A stretch of 64,000 nt of DNA from Agrobacterium tumefaciens (GCF_009649785.1 NZ_WJOK01000009.1:124001-188000); one strand, 5' to 3'. Counted from the first letter of the stretch, positions 1-9,124 are shown. Notes: generated by a model from the letters alone, not told the origin. A program made the numbers and translations.

Positions 1-570
1 AACCTCGAGCTGGTGTGCCATGTCGAGCGCCGATATGGGTTCGTCGAGAAGCAGGCTTTCGGCGTTCTGGGCAACCAGCATGGCCAGCCACACGCGCTGG
101 CGCTCCCCGCCGGAAAGCGTGTCCACCAGCCGGTCCCTGAAGGCCACGGTGTCGGTCAGCTCTATAGCCTCGTCCACCCTCTCCTGATCCGCCTTGGTGA
201 ATTGGCCGAGCGCGCCGTGCCAGGGGTAACGGCCAAGCGCCACCAGTTCCTTGGCCAGCATGCCGGACGCAGCCGGCGTATATTGCGGAAGATAGGCGAG
301 CTTTCGCGCAAATTCGCGGTTGCCCCAGCTCCCCAGCGGCTGCCCCTCGAACGACACCTTGCCCGCCGTCGGCTCGTGCATGCGCGCGAGAATCTTAAGC
401 AGCGTCGATTTTCCCGAACCGTTATGGCCGATAAGACCGATGGTCTTGCCGGTGGCAAAGCTTGCCGTCAGCGGATGCAGCAATGTCCTGCCCGGAACCT
501 CCATGGTTACCGCTTCCAGAAAGAAAAGCGGGATATCGTCGTAATCTACGGCAGGTGCGGCCTGACCCAT
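1..570 (-). CDS. fhuC: Ferric-hydroxamate ABC transporter ATP-binding protein FhuC (partial, C-terminus off window)
   Basis: ATPase that powers uptake of ferric hydroxamate siderophores through FhuB. The first 190 codons are visible, read from an ATG at 568-570. They show Walker A GHNGSGKST (residues 48-56), Q-loop Gln at LPQ (about 96), ABC signature LSGGERQ (152-158) and Walker B LLLDEP (173-178). The reading frame leaves the window just after the D-loop (SALD), so the H-loop and about 70 residues are missing here because of the window edge, not because the gene is broken. It is the last visible gene of the minus-strand receptor-fhuD-fhuB-fhuC operon, 34 nt after fhuB. Family assignment is firm; siderophore specificity is inferred from the neighbours. 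Confidence 0.93.
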   Translation of the reverse strand, partial: MGQAAPAVDYDDIPLFFLEAVTMEVPGRTLLHPLTASFATGKTIGLIGHNGSGKSTLLKILARMHEPTAGKVSFEGQPLGSWGNREFARKLAYLPQYTPAASGMLAKELVALGRYPWHGALGQFTKADQERVDEAIELTDTVAFRDRLVDTLSGGERQRVWLAMLVAQNAESLLLDEPISALDMAHQLEV

Positions 571-604
571 TGTTCTCATCTCCGTAAATCGTTCAGAAAA
601 ATCA

Positions 605-2569
605 TCATCGCCTGCCTGAAAGCCAGATCAGATAGGGCGCACCGGCCAGAGCCGCAAAAAGCCCAAGCGGCAACTCGTAAGGAAAGGTCACGGTTCTTGC
701 CCCGAGATCGGAAAGCGCCATCAGCACCGCACCGAACAGGAACGATGCAAACAGGTGGTCGCGCGGTGTGGTGAAACCGGCCCGAAGCGCAATGTGCGGT
801 GCCATCAACCCGACGAAGCTCAGCGGACCGACCAGCAGTGAGGCCGCACCGGTGGCAATGCCGGCCACGGCGATGACTGCAATACGCGCCGTAGCGAGCG
901 GCAGACCTAGTGAGAGCGGCACATCCCGGCCAAGCGGCAGGATCACCAGCCAGCGCGTCACCGACAGGGCAGCGGCCAGGAGCACGACGGAAAGCACCGC
1001 AAGAAAGATCGCCGAACCTGATGTCGCCGTCGAACCCGAGCCGCTGAGCCAGGAGAGAATTTGCCAGGCCCGCTGATCACCAATGGCAAGCAGTGCCGAA
1101 AGTACCGCCGAGCAGAGCGAACTGATGGCAATGCCGGCGAGCAGTATTTTTTCAGGCGCCAGATGCCGGCGCACCGAAAAGAACAGAACGAGCATCATGA
1201 CGGCTGCCGAGCCGAGGCCGGCGCCGCAAAACAGTTCGAACAGCCCGGCGGCCGGAAAGAGCGTGATGGCGGCGGCAAAACCAAGACCCGCGCCACCGCT
1301 GACGCCGATCACCTCCGGGCTTGCCATGGGATTTCCGGTCAGCCGCTGCAGAAGCGCGCCCGCCATCGCCAATAAACCACCGGCAGCACAAGCCGCCATC
1401 AACCGCGGCCAACGAAAGGGCAGAAGGCTTTGCAGGTCGCCAGCTTTCAGCACCGTCCAGCCCTCCGGCCCCTTGCCGATGGCGAGGGATGCAAAAACCA
1501 GCCCGGCCATGATGACAAGCACCGGCAGCAGGGAGGCAAGCCTGCGTCTGATCGCGAGATCGCCGCCCTCATTGCGATGGATATTCGTAGGCGGGATTTT
1601 CGGCAGCAGCCAAAGCAGCAAAGGCCCGCCGATGAGAGCCGTGACCGCACCCGTCGGAAACACTTCCGCTGTCGTACTCGCCAGAAGCTGCACGAGACCG
1701 TCGCAGAACCAGAGCAGCAGACCGCCCAGAAGCGGCGAAACGAACAGCACGGAAGATGCACGTCGCACACCCAGCGCACGGGTAAGCGCAGGTGCTGCAA
1801 GTCCGATAAAACTGACGAGACCGACGGCGGCGGCGACGAATGCCGACAGCATCACGGCGACGGCAGCCACCGCCAGCCTGATCGAAAAGAGCGATACGCC
1901 GAGCGATCGCGCACTGGAATCGCTGAGACCCAGAACCGTCAATGGCCTTATCAGTAGCCCGGTGAGAACCAGACCAGCGAGAAGTTGGGCGGCAAGCAGA
2001 AACGCATTCGACCAGTCCTGCTGGCTGAGGGAACCGCCATTCCAGACCACAAGCGACATTAGATATTCGCCTCGTGCAAGCGTCAGCGCGGCGGCAACGG
2101 AAGCGGCGGTGATGCCGACCAGCAGTCCCGACACCACCATGGTGACGGGCTCGAAGGACCGCCGCCAGCCGAGAAGAAACACCACGGAGGCCGCAGCGGT
2201 ACCGCCGGCGAGCGCCACCCATGCGCGGTTGCCATCCAGCACCGAGGGGAAGAACAGGGTCGCGATGACGATTGCCAGCTGGGCGCCGGCAGAGATGCCA
2301 AGGGTGGAGGGGTCGGCAATCGGATTGCGCAGCAATTGCTGGAAAAGCGCACCCGACAATCCCAGCATCGCCCCCGCCAGAATGGCAACCGCCACACGCG
2401 GCATCAGGCTGAAGGCGAAAATGACCTGATCCATCGACATGGACGCGGCATCGAACGGCAGGCCGGGCCAAGCGCCGAGGGGTAACCGCAGCAATCCGGC
2501 ATGCAGGGAAAGCCCGCAGGCCAGAAGAAAGACGAGGCCGAAGAAAAGCTGGAGAGGCCGTGCCGTCAC
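605..2569 (-). CDS. fhuB: Ferric-hydroxamate ABC transporter permease FhuB (double-length)
   Basis: Inner-membrane channel for ferric hydroxamates. At 654 residues it is the tandem-duplicated FhuB form (E. coli FhuB is about 660) rather than a single FecCD-length permease. Each half carries the FecCD-family pattern: LRNPIADPSTLGISAGAQ in the first half and LTGNPMASPEVIGVSGGAG in the second, plus the C-terminal GLMAPHIAL helix of the second half. Hydrophobic segments run throughout. The ATG at 2567-2569 overlaps the fhuD stop by 4 nt (ATGA), indicating translational coupling. It pairs with FhuD as binding protein and FhuC as ATPase. Confidence 0.95.
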   Translation of the reverse strand: MTARPLQLFFGLVFLLACGLSLHAGLLRLPLGAWPGLPFDAASMSMDQVIFAFSLMPRVAVAILAGAMLGLSGALFQQLLRNPIADPSTLGISAGAQLAIVIATLFFPSVLDGNRAWVALAGGTAAASVVFLLGWRRSFEPVTMVVSGLLVGITAASVAAALTLARGEYLMSLVVWNGGSLSQQDWSNAFLLAAQLLAGLVLTGLLIRPLTVLGLSDSSARSLGVSLFSIRLAVAAVAVMLSAFVAAAVGLVSFIGLAAPALTRALGVRRASSVLFVSPLLGGLLLWFCDGLVQLLASTTAEVFPTGAVTALIGGPLLLWLLPKIPPTNIHRNEGGDLAIRRRLASLLPVLVIMAGLVFASLAIGKGPEGWTVLKAGDLQSLLPFRWPRLMAACAAGGLLAMAGALLQRLTGNPMASPEVIGVSGGAGLGFAAAITLFPAAGLFELFCGAGLGSAAVMMLVLFFSVRRHLAPEKILLAGIAISSLCSAVLSALLAIGDQRAWQILSWLSGSGSTATSGSAIFLAVLSVVLLAAALSVTRWLVILPLGRDVPLSLGLPLATARIAVIAVAGIATGAASLLVGPLSFVGLMAPHIALRAGFTTPRDHLFASFLFGAVLMALSDLGARTVTFPYELPLGLFAALAGAPYLIWLSGRR

Positions 2570-3468
2570 AATGCCTCTCCGTGGGTTGCCAGAGCCTCGG
2601 TCAAAAGCCGCGCAAAACGCATGGCTGCGGTGATACCGCCATAGGGGCTGACATTACCGAGGGTGACCACCCGGTTTTCCCGCACGGCCGGAAGCGCACG
2701 CCAGATGGCACTGTTGCGCAGAGTTTCCCGCGCCTCCACCGGAATATCGGAGACGATGACGATGCGCGCATCGGATGAGGCGGCGAGGTTTTCAAGCGGC
2801 ACCGGGGCCGCGAAGGTGAATTGCGACCGATCCACCCAGGCATTGGTCAGCCCCAGACGGCCAAGAACATCCCCGAACATGCTATCCGCACCAAAGGCAC
2901 GAAAATGCCGGGCGTCGCCTATGTTGATGACATAGGTCGGCCGTGCGGAAAACCCGGCAAGACGGGCCCGCATGGCGTGCAGTGCCGCTTCCGTTTCACC
3001 CAGAACCTTGCGCGCCTCTTCGGCCCGCCCGAGCTTTTCACCAAGCGCGGTGACCGCCGCCAGCGCCTTTTCGAAAGGCGGCTCACCCTTCACGTAAAAG
3101 GGCAGTGAAAAGACGGGGGCGATCGCTTCCAGCCTGCCGGTATAACGTGTGTAGAAAGGCGAAATCAGAATGAGCTCCGACCGGGTGAGCTGCAGAAGCT
3201 CGAAATTCGGAGCGCCGCGCAGGCCGAGATCGGCGACGGTTTCAGGGATATCAGGCTCGACCGCGCCGGACCGGAACTGGATGAGTTCGGTCGCCGCCAC
3301 CGGCATGACGCCGAGCGCCACAGATGTTTCCAGCATGGCCCAGTCGATGGCGGCGATGCGCGGCGTCACTGCTGCCCGCGCCTTGCCCGCAAGAGCCGAG
3401 GCGGCGAGCAGGCTTAAAAATTCCCGCCGCCCCCAGAGGGGGGAAATCCATCGATCCTTACGCGTCAT
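2566..3468 (-). CDS. fhuD: Ferric-hydroxamate periplasmic binding protein FhuD, Tat-type signal
   Basis: Periplasmic receptor that delivers ferric hydroxamates to FhuB. The 300-residue length and the PBP-type pattern (RIAAIDWAMLETSVALGV near the mature N-terminus, LLQLTRSELILISPF, FGDVLGRLGLTNAWV) are typical of FhuD. The N-terminus has a twin-arginine motif GRREFLSLLAAS (about 13-24) followed by an Ala-rich h-region and an AxA-type site (KARA), so Tat export is likely, as in several rhizobial FhuD proteins. It starts 28 nt after the receptor gene and overlaps fhuB by 4 nt. Confidence 0.92.
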   Translation of the reverse strand: MTRKDRWISPLWGRREFLSLLAASALAGKARAAVTPRIAAIDWAMLETSVALGVMPVAATELIQFRSGAVEPDIPETVADLGLRGAPNFELLQLTRSELILISPFYTRYTGRLEAIAPVFSLPFYVKGEPPFEKALAAVTALGEKLGRAEEARKVLGETEAALHAMRARLAGFSARPTYVINIGDARHFRAFGADSMFGDVLGRLGLTNAWVDRSQFTFAAPVPLENLAASSDARIVIVSDIPVEARETLRNSAIWRALPAVRENRVVTLGNVSPYGGITAAMRFARLLTEALATHGEAL

Positions 3469-3496
3469 GCCCCTGCTGCTTCACTTTAATATGGCG

Positions 3497-5704
3497 TTAC
3501 CACCGGTAGGTCAGCTTGCCCATAACGGTTCTGCCGTCACCGTAATAGCATCCGAAAGTGGAGCAACTAGAAATATATTCTTTATCAGTCAAGTTTTGCA
3601 CCAGAAGCGAGGCGCGGTAGCCGTTCTTCTCGTAATGCACGCCGAGATCGAGCAGGGCGAGGCCCTTCATTTCGAAGGCATTGGCCGCATCGCCATAACG
3701 TTTTCCGACATAACGGACACCGCCGCCGATGCCGAAACCTTCAAGCGCCGTATCTTCCGGGAAGGTGTAGTCGAGCCAGAGGCTGGCGGCGTGCCGGGGC
3801 GTACTATCCAGCTCCTTGCCGTTGTTCACACGGCCGGAGACCTCGCTGTCCATGTAGGTATAGGCCGCCCGCAGGTCGAGCCCGTCTGCAAGGCTTGCGA
3901 CGCCTTCCAGTTCGAGGCCTCTCACATGCGCCTCGTCCATCTGCTGCGTCACCCCGCCCACCGTCGTCGTGACGTTCTTCTGTTTCAGATCGTAGATCGC
4001 CGCGGAAAAGAAACCGTCAAAGCCCTCGGGCTGATATTTGATGCCCGCTTCCCATTGTTCGCCCGTGGTCGGTTTCGGCGCATCACCGACAGCCGGCTGC
4101 GGCACGGGCTCGAAGGAGGTCGCGTAGCTGACATACGGCGCGATGCCGCCATCGAAGAGATAGCTGACCCCGACACGGCCCGTCAGCTTATGGTCGTCCT
4201 TGTCGAGAGTGCGGTAGGTCGTTCCGTTGAACGTCGTGCCGCCGGTGCTTGCCCAATCCTGCCGCAGACCGGCGGTGACCCGCCAGTTCTCAAAGGCCAT
4301 CTCGTCCTGCGCATAAAGACCGATCTGGGAAATATCCGTCTTCACATCGGCATAAAGCGTGCGCGAGGTGAGACTAATTGGCCCGCCATAAACAGGATTG
4401 ACGGGATTGAGCGGCGTTGCGGCCCAGAATTCGGTTTTGACGTTATTGTCGAAATAGCGGTAATCCAGCCCGACAAGCAGGGTGTGGTCGACTGGTCCCG
4501 TGGAGAACTCCGCCTGCAGGCTGTTGTCGATGTTGAAGGTGTTCAGCAATTCGTCCTGGAACGTCGCATTGCGGCGGATGAGATTGCCGATCATGCCGCC
4601 GCTGGTCGAAGACATGCCGAGCGCGCGGTAGGACCAGTCGAAATTGGAATAACGCGCATTCTGCCGGAAGGTGAAGGTCTCGTCGAAACGGTGCTCGAAC
4701 TCATAGCCGATATTAGTGAACTTGCGGCTTGAGGTATCGAAAGAGGGATCGCCGACATAAAAGCTGCGGTCCAGCATATTGCCTGGTCTCAGATAGGTCA
4801 GCGCCGGCGGCAGGCCAGACGGCGAACTCGGATTGTCGTGCTGATAGGAGGCGAGAACCGTCAGTTTCGTATCCTCGTCGGGCTGCCATGTCAGCGCCGG
4901 GGCGATGAAATAACGATCGTTCTGCAGATTGTCCGTCTGAAGATGGGCGTTGCGGGCAAGGCCGGTCAGGCGATAGGCAAAACTGTCGCTATCCGCGACC
5001 GGCCCACCAATATCGAACATCGATTGGTAATAATCGAAGCTGCCGATCTGCGCTCCGACTTCGCCGAAACGCTCGAAAGTCGGCCGCTTGCTGATGAGAT
5101 TGATGAGGCCACCGGGATTACCCTGACCGTAAAGCACCGAGGCCGGCCCGCGAATGACTTCCACCCGCTCCAGACCGTAGACCTCATAAGACGGCGCACC
5201 GGCCGTGCGCATCAGCCGCAGACTGTTGAGGAACTGCAGCTGGTTACCCTGAAAGCCGCGAATGCGCGGCGCATCGAAACGTGGATCCGCCCCAAACGGC
5301 TGCGCGACGACGCCAGGCACATAATTCAGCACCTCGCTGAGATTACGGACATTCTGCGCATCCATTTGATCCCTGGTGATGACGGAAACCGATTGCGGCG
5401 TCTCGATCAGGGATCGCCCCGTCTTGGTGGCGCTGGCGCTGGTTTTTGCCACATAGCCCTTCACCGGCGCCTTGGAGTCCTGATTTTTCGCGCCGTCCAC
5501 GGTGATGGTCTGCAGCACCGTCGTTCCGGCTTCCTGCGCAAGGGCAACGCCGGAGGTCACGAACGCCACATAGGCGATGGCAGCGCAACCGCCCGCCAGA
5601 ATGGAAATGTGTTTAGATTTTCCCTGCACGCCAAGACCCTTCATCAACCGCGCCGCCATGAGACGGTTATTTTTCTGGAGAATTGAAGTCATCTTATTAC
5701 GCAA
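3497..5704 (-). CDS. TonB-dependent siderophore receptor (FhuA/FoxA family)
   Basis: Outer-membrane gated channel for a ferric siderophore, most likely a hydroxamate given the fhuDBC genes downstream. The protein has 735 residues. After a long basic N-terminus there is a signal peptide (hydrophobic ILAGGCAAIAYVAFVTSGVALAQ), a TonB-box-like stretch (TITVDGA, about 70), a plug with IETPQSVSVITRDQM, VRNLSEVLNYVPGV and the VEVIRGPASVLYGQGNPGGLI signature, then a 22-strand-type barrel ending in an aromatic residue (KLTYRW). The first Met gives an unusually long pre-signal segment; the Met at 5692 is an alternative start. Exact ligand cannot be read from sequence, so I leave the symbol empty. Confidence 0.92.
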   Translation of the reverse strand: MRNKMTSILQKNNRLMAARLMKGLGVQGKSKHISILAGGCAAIAYVAFVTSGVALAQEAGTTVLQTITVDGAKNQDSKAPVKGYVAKTSASATKTGRSLIETPQSVSVITRDQMDAQNVRNLSEVLNYVPGVVAQPFGADPRFDAPRIRGFQGNQLQFLNSLRLMRTAGAPSYEVYGLERVEVIRGPASVLYGQGNPGGLINLISKRPTFERFGEVGAQIGSFDYYQSMFDIGGPVADSDSFAYRLTGLARNAHLQTDNLQNDRYFIAPALTWQPDEDTKLTVLASYQHDNPSSPSGLPPALTYLRPGNMLDRSFYVGDPSFDTSSRKFTNIGYEFEHRFDETFTFRQNARYSNFDWSYRALGMSSTSGGMIGNLIRRNATFQDELLNTFNIDNSLQAEFSTGPVDHTLLVGLDYRYFDNNVKTEFWAATPLNPVNPVYGGPISLTSRTLYADVKTDISQIGLYAQDEMAFENWRVTAGLRQDWASTGGTTFNGTTYRTLDKDDHKLTGRVGVSYLFDGGIAPYVSYATSFEPVPQPAVGDAPKPTTGEQWEAGIKYQPEGFDGFFSAAIYDLKQKNVTTTVGGVTQQMDEAHVRGLELEGVASLADGLDLRAAYTYMDSEVSGRVNNGKELDSTPRHAASLWLDYTFPEDTALEGFGIGGGVRYVGKRYGDAANAFEMKGLALLDLGVHYEKNGYRASLLVQNLTDKEYISSCSTFGCYYGDGRTVMGKLTYRW

Positions 5705-5781
5705 GGAGCGGATTGTGATCCAATAAGTGAAACTGGATTTTTTCAGAACTACTGATTATGAAAATTCTTACGGATAATAGC

Positions 5782-5796
5782 TTGGAATTATTCAAA
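5782..5796. promoter_or_regulatory. Interrupted palindrome between the siderophore receptor and LysR genes
   Basis: TTGGAAT-T-ATTCAAA: two 7-bp arms with one mismatch around a central T, in the AT-rich 108-bp divergent intergenic region (5705-5812). The position suits an operator for the adjacent LysR protein. I found no clean TGA-N9-TCA RirA-type iron box here. Confidence 0.3.
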
Positions 5797-5815
5797 TCCG
5801 TCAGGAAAGGCAGTG

Positions 5816-6730
5816 ATGATGGGCAGGAAACCGGCAAACCGGGCGGACGCGTTCGAGCTGCGGCACCTGCGCTATTTCACCACGCTGGTGGATGAGCGCA
5901 ATTTCGAGCGCGCCGCCGCCCGCCTCGGCATTGCCCAGCCGGGTTTGAGCCAGCAGATCATGGCGCTCGAGCAGATCGTCGGCATGCCGTTGCTTGACCG
6001 GACACGGCGATCGGTGAAGCTCACCACGCCTGGCCAGCTTCTTTATGAGGATGCCCGCAAAATTCTCGCCAATGCCGAGGCGACACTTGCGGCGCTTAAA
6101 CGCGTCGATCGCGGCGAGACGGGCCGCATCTCCATCGGTTATGTCGCTTCGGCCGCCTATTCCGGCCTGATGATCCAGTCCATCGCCAGTTTCCGCGCCT
6201 CTCATCCCGATGTGGAACTGCAACTGATCGAGATGGAGATGCGGCTGCAACTCGCCAAGATCGCCGACGGAAATCTGGATTTTGCCTTCATCCGCCCGCC
6301 TGCGCCCGTTCCGGAAGGTGTCACAACCCATGTGGTTCTGCGCGAACCGCTGGTGGCCGCACTTCCTGAAAACCATCCCCTGGCCTTTGCGCTGCAGGTC
6401 GACCTCAAGAACCTTGCCGACGAGACCTTCATCACACCGCGGCAGCCGCCGGATGTCGGCTTTCATTACAATACGATAGAAGCCTGCAACGAGGCCGGGT
6501 TCCAGCCAACGATAAGCCCGGAAGGCCGGGATTACACCACCATTACCAGCATGGTGGCGATCGGCCTCGGTGTGGCGCTGGTGCCGCGCTCGCTCGATTG
6601 TCTGCGGTTGCCCGGCGTGCGCTACGTGCCGCTTGCAGCAAGCGCCACGACTTCCGACCTCGCCATCGCCCACCGGAAAACGGAAGCCTCTCCCGCCGTC
6701 AGGGCCTTCATTCTCCATACCCGCAATTGA
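5816..6730 (+). CDS. LysR-family transcriptional regulator
   Basis: DNA-binding regulator of about 300 residues. The N-terminal winged helix-turn-helix is clear (LRHLRYFTTLVDERNFERAA, then QPGLSQQIMALEQIVGMPLLDR). The C-terminal substrate-binding fold follows from about residue 95 (GRISIGYVASAAYSG, MVAIGLGVALVPRS). Three start codons lie side by side (GTG 5813, ATG 5816, ATG 5819) behind the Shine-Dalgarno-like AGGAAAGG at 5803-5810; the ATGs are better spaced. It is transcribed divergently from the siderophore receptor operon, so control of iron-siderophore uptake is a reasonable inference, though the co-inducer is unknown. Confidence 0.88.
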   Translation: MMGRKPANRADAFELRHLRYFTTLVDERNFERAAARLGIAQPGLSQQIMALEQIVGMPLLDRTRRSVKLTTPGQLLYEDARKILANAEATLAALKRVDRGETGRISIGYVASAAYSGLMIQSIASFRASHPDVELQLIEMEMRLQLAKIADGNLDFAFIRPPAPVPEGVTTHVVLREPLVAALPENHPLAFALQVDLKNLADETFITPRQPPDVGFHYNTIEACNEAGFQPTISPEGRDYTTITSMVAIGLGVALVPRSLDCLRLPGVRYVPLAASATTSDLAIAHRKTEASPAVRAFILHTRN

Positions 6731-6994
6731 CGCGACCGCACCCGCCCATGCGCTGAATATCCACGACCCGGCTGCCGATCCCGTGGACGAAAAACCCGTC
6801 ATCGTCCGTTTCCGCGGCATCGGTGGCAACAGGCCAAGCGACGCAACCACATGAGATTACGGAAAGAATGGCGCTCTTTTCGGCAAACCGGAAGCAAGGC
6901 CTAAATCCCGTCCGGATATTTTCTGTTCCCGCTTTTCCCCGCAGCCGCGGCGCACCGTATAATCGCGGCAGATTTCGATTTACGGGAGACAGCA
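6731..6994. promoter_or_regulatory. Intergenic region with sigma-70-like promoter for the spike-base gene
   Basis: 264 bp without a convincing gene. It contains a perfect TATAAT at 6958-6963 and a weak -35 (TTTCCC, 6934-6939, 18-bp spacer), placing transcription start about 25 nt before the ATG at 6995. A ribosome-binding site (GGGAG) precedes that ATG. Nothing else recognised. Confidence 0.45.
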
Positions 6995-7258
6995 ATGGCT
7001 GAGACTTACGAACACCACGCCGCAGGCCTCGAATCCCCGGCATCCCATGCTTTCGAGGTTGTTCCTGATGATACGAACCCGCTTCCTTCCCCCACGCGCG
7101 CCATCTATGTGGGCAATGGTGGTCATCTCTGCCTGACCCTGCTTTCCGGCGCGACGGTGACCTTCCAGAACCTGCCCGCAGGCAGCCTGCTGCCGGTCAG
7201 GGCCACCCGCATATTTGCAACCCGCACCACCGCCACAGGCATTCTGGGGCTCAATTGA
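6995..7258 (+). CDS. Small phage/GTA spike-base-like protein (RCAP_rcc01079-type)
   Basis: 87-residue protein without signal peptide. The second half, with IYVGNGGHLCLTL, VTFQNLPAGSLLPVRATRI and TTATGIL, matches from memory the pattern of the small spike-base proteins named after Rhodobacter capsulatus rcc01079, which form the base of capsid spikes on the gene transfer agent. No head, tail or packaging genes lie nearby, so here it is an orphan with its own promoter. It may be a relic or a domesticated phage/GTA component whose partners lie elsewhere in the genome. Family call is by remembered motif, not by search. Confidence 0.6.
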   Translation: MAETYEHHAAGLESPASHAFEVVPDDTNPLPSPTRAIYVGNGGHLCLTLLSGATVTFQNLPAGSLLPVRATRIFATRTTATGILGLN

Positions 7259-7324
7259 GCGCTCCATCGCCGGCTGATCTCCTCGATCTGAAACGCAGCC
7301 CTCGCCAGAAGCCCACCAAGGAGT

Positions 7325-7342
7325 GTGACACTTTCATGACAA
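7325..7342 (-). promoter_or_regulatory. Candidate Pho box (reverse orientation) upstream of eptA
   Basis: On the minus strand the 18-mer reads TTGTCAT-GAAA-GTGTCAC. It matches the PhoB consensus CTGTCAT-AAAT-CTGTCAC at 14 of 18 positions, with both 7-bp repeats and the 4-bp spacer preserved. It lies about 115-130 bp before the eptA start but points the opposite way. Confidence 0.4.
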
Positions 7343-7456
7343 GCTTTCAGGTTGATGTCAGCAAAATGAAGCATCCGCCATTGATCGGCCCATGCGGCAG
7401 CTTGGACAGCGGCGTTCCCGCCCCTTTTTCGTTGCCGCCGGCCTATCGGAAATCTG

Positions 7457-9124
7457 GTGGATCTGGCAGTGGCTCTTTTTACCGCGAAAGCGACGGGAAC
7501 AATAACGTATCGTCCGGAGATCGGCAGCGTGCCGCTCAGCCTGCTGACGGCGGCCTATCTGCTGTTTTTCACGAACCGGACATTCTGGTCGAAGGTTCAC
7601 ACCTATCTTTCCGCCTATCCGGTTGCCATCGTCGCGCTTTATGTCGCCATAGCGGCGCTTTTCGGTGCGCTCATCACCATTCTTTCCGCCAAATATCTCA
7701 TCAAGCCGTTTCTTATCTTGCTGATATTCGCGGCCGCGGCGGCTTCATGGTTCATGGACCGCTACGGCATCATCATCGACAGCGACATGATCCGCAACGC
7801 CGTGGAGACCACGCGCGCGGAAGCGGGCAATCTGATGACACCTGGCCTTTTCTGGCATCTGACGATCTATGGGCTGGTGCCGTCGCTCGTCATCGCCGCC
7901 GTCCGGGTTCGGCATCGGCCGATCATCGACAAGTTGCTGTGGAACACCGTCAGCATCCTGATCTGCCTCACCGTTGCCGGCATCATCAGCTTTGCGAATT
8001 CCAAAACATTCACCACCGCCGTGCGCCAGCACAAGGATATCGTCAAAAGCGTCAATCCCTTGTCGCCGATCATATCCACCATTCACTATCTGACGCAGGC
8101 GGAAAAGGAAGTTGACATACAGGTGAGCCCGATCGGCAAGGATGCGAAAATCCTGCCGGCGCTGGGTGGCATCCACAAGCCACGCATCACCGTCATCGTG
8201 GCTGGTGAGACCGCGCGCGCTGCGAACTTTTCCCTGAACGGCTATCGGCGCGACACCAACCCGGAACTGGCAAAGCGCGACGTGATCTATTTCCCTAATA
8301 CAACCAGCTGCGGCACTGCGACGGCGATTTCCATTCCCTGCATGTTCTCGAAATTCCCGCGTTCTGAGTATAGCCACAACAAGGCGCTCGCCAACGAGAA
8401 CGTCATGGATGTTCTTGTCCATGCCGGTGTCGGTGCAACCTGGCTGGACAACAACACCGGCAGCAAGAACGTGGCCGACCGCATTCCCTTTTTCGACCTG
8501 CCTTCCACCAACGACACCCGCTTCTGCACTGGCGGAGAATGCCGCGACGATATCTTCTTCGACAAGCTCGACGCATGGCTCGATAACGTCAAGAAGGACA
8601 GTGTCATCGTGTTGCACCAGATGGGCAGCCATGGGCCGACCTACTATCTGCGTTACACCGACGAATTCCGGAAGTTCACCCCGGACTGTCGAACCGCTGA
8701 GCTTGGCAATTGCACGGACGCGCAAATCGTGAATTCCTATGACAACACGCTTCTCTACACCGATCATTTCCTGTCGACCGTGATCGACAAGCTGAAGGCA
8801 CGTTCCAACACGCTGGCAACGGGGATGATCTACGCCTCGGACCATGGTGAATCGCTTGGCGAGAACGGCGTCTATCTGCACGGCGCACCCTATCTGCTGG
8901 CACCCGACCAGCAGACCCATGTGCCGTTTCTCGTCTGGTTCGATGATGATTTCGCCAAATCAATGGGGCTGGATCGCGCATGCCTTGCAAAAGGCGCAGC
9001 AAAGGGCGGGCGCTCGCACGACAATTATTTCCACAGTATCCTTGGAATGATGAACGTCTCCACCTCCGTCTACGATTCCGCGCAGGACGTGTTCGGCGGC
9101 TGCACCCAGCGCCAGAATAGCTGA
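7457..9124 (+). CDS. eptA: Lipid A phosphoethanolamine transferase, EptA/PmrC family
   Basis: Inner-membrane enzyme that transfers phosphoethanolamine from phosphatidylethanolamine to lipid A, lowering negative surface charge and cationic peptide binding. The N-terminal part has about five transmembrane segments (residues 24-180). The periplasmic sulfatase-like domain carries the metal-binding Glu in VAGETAR (251), the nucleophilic Thr287 in SCGTATAISIPCMFS, MGSHGP, and the SDHGESLGENG metal/ligand motif. Cysteine pairs (CGT...PC, FCTGGEC) fit the family's disulfides. Start is uncertain: there is no ATG in a suitable place and I use GTG 7457 (GTG 7469 also possible). It is followed by a PmrA/PmrB-like pair, as in classic pmrCAB operons. 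Confidence 0.92.
   Translation: MDLAVALFTAKATGTITYRPEIGSVPLSLLTAAYLLFFTNRTFWSKVHTYLSAYPVAIVALYVAIAALFGALITILSAKYLIKPFLILLIFAAAAASWFMDRYGIIIDSDMIRNAVETTRAEAGNLMTPGLFWHLTIYGLVPSLVIAAVRVRHRPIIDKLLWNTVSILICLTVAGIISFANSKTFTTAVRQHKDIVKSVNPLSPIISTIHYLTQAEKEVDIQVSPIGKDAKILPALGGIHKPRITVIVAGETARAANFSLNGYRRDTNPELAKRDVIYFPNTTSCGTATAISIPCMFSKFPRSEYSHNKALANENVMDVLVHAGVGATWLDNNTGSKNVADRIPFFDLPSTNDTRFCTGGECRDDIFFDKLDAWLDNVKKDSVIVLHQMGSHGPTYYLRYTDEFRKFTPDCRTAELGNCTDAQIVNSYDNTLLYTDHFLSTVIDKLKARSNTLATGMIYASDHGESLGENGVYLHGAPYLLAPDQQTHVPFLVWFDDDFAKSMGLDRACLAKGAAKGGRSHDNYFHSILGMMNVSTSVYDSAQDVFGGCTQRQNS

Noticed and set aside
5705-5812. RirA or Irr iron box before the siderophore receptor
   Set aside because: No TGA-N9-TCA or TTTAGAA-type dyad is present with correct spacing; the closest candidates have wrong spacing or a mismatch in the half-site.
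7331-7349. Direct repeat CTTTCA ... CTTTCA as a PmrA-type box before eptA
   Set aside because: The repeats are 13 bp apart start to start rather than the 11 bp expected for PmrA/OmpR-type sites, and the stretch overlaps the better Pho-box match.
7255-8115. Long open frame suggesting a frameshifted N-terminus of eptA
   Set aside because: It runs in a different frame across the transmembrane region of eptA; the encoded peptide is Gly/Ser/His-rich and unlike any family, while the eptA frame is intact.
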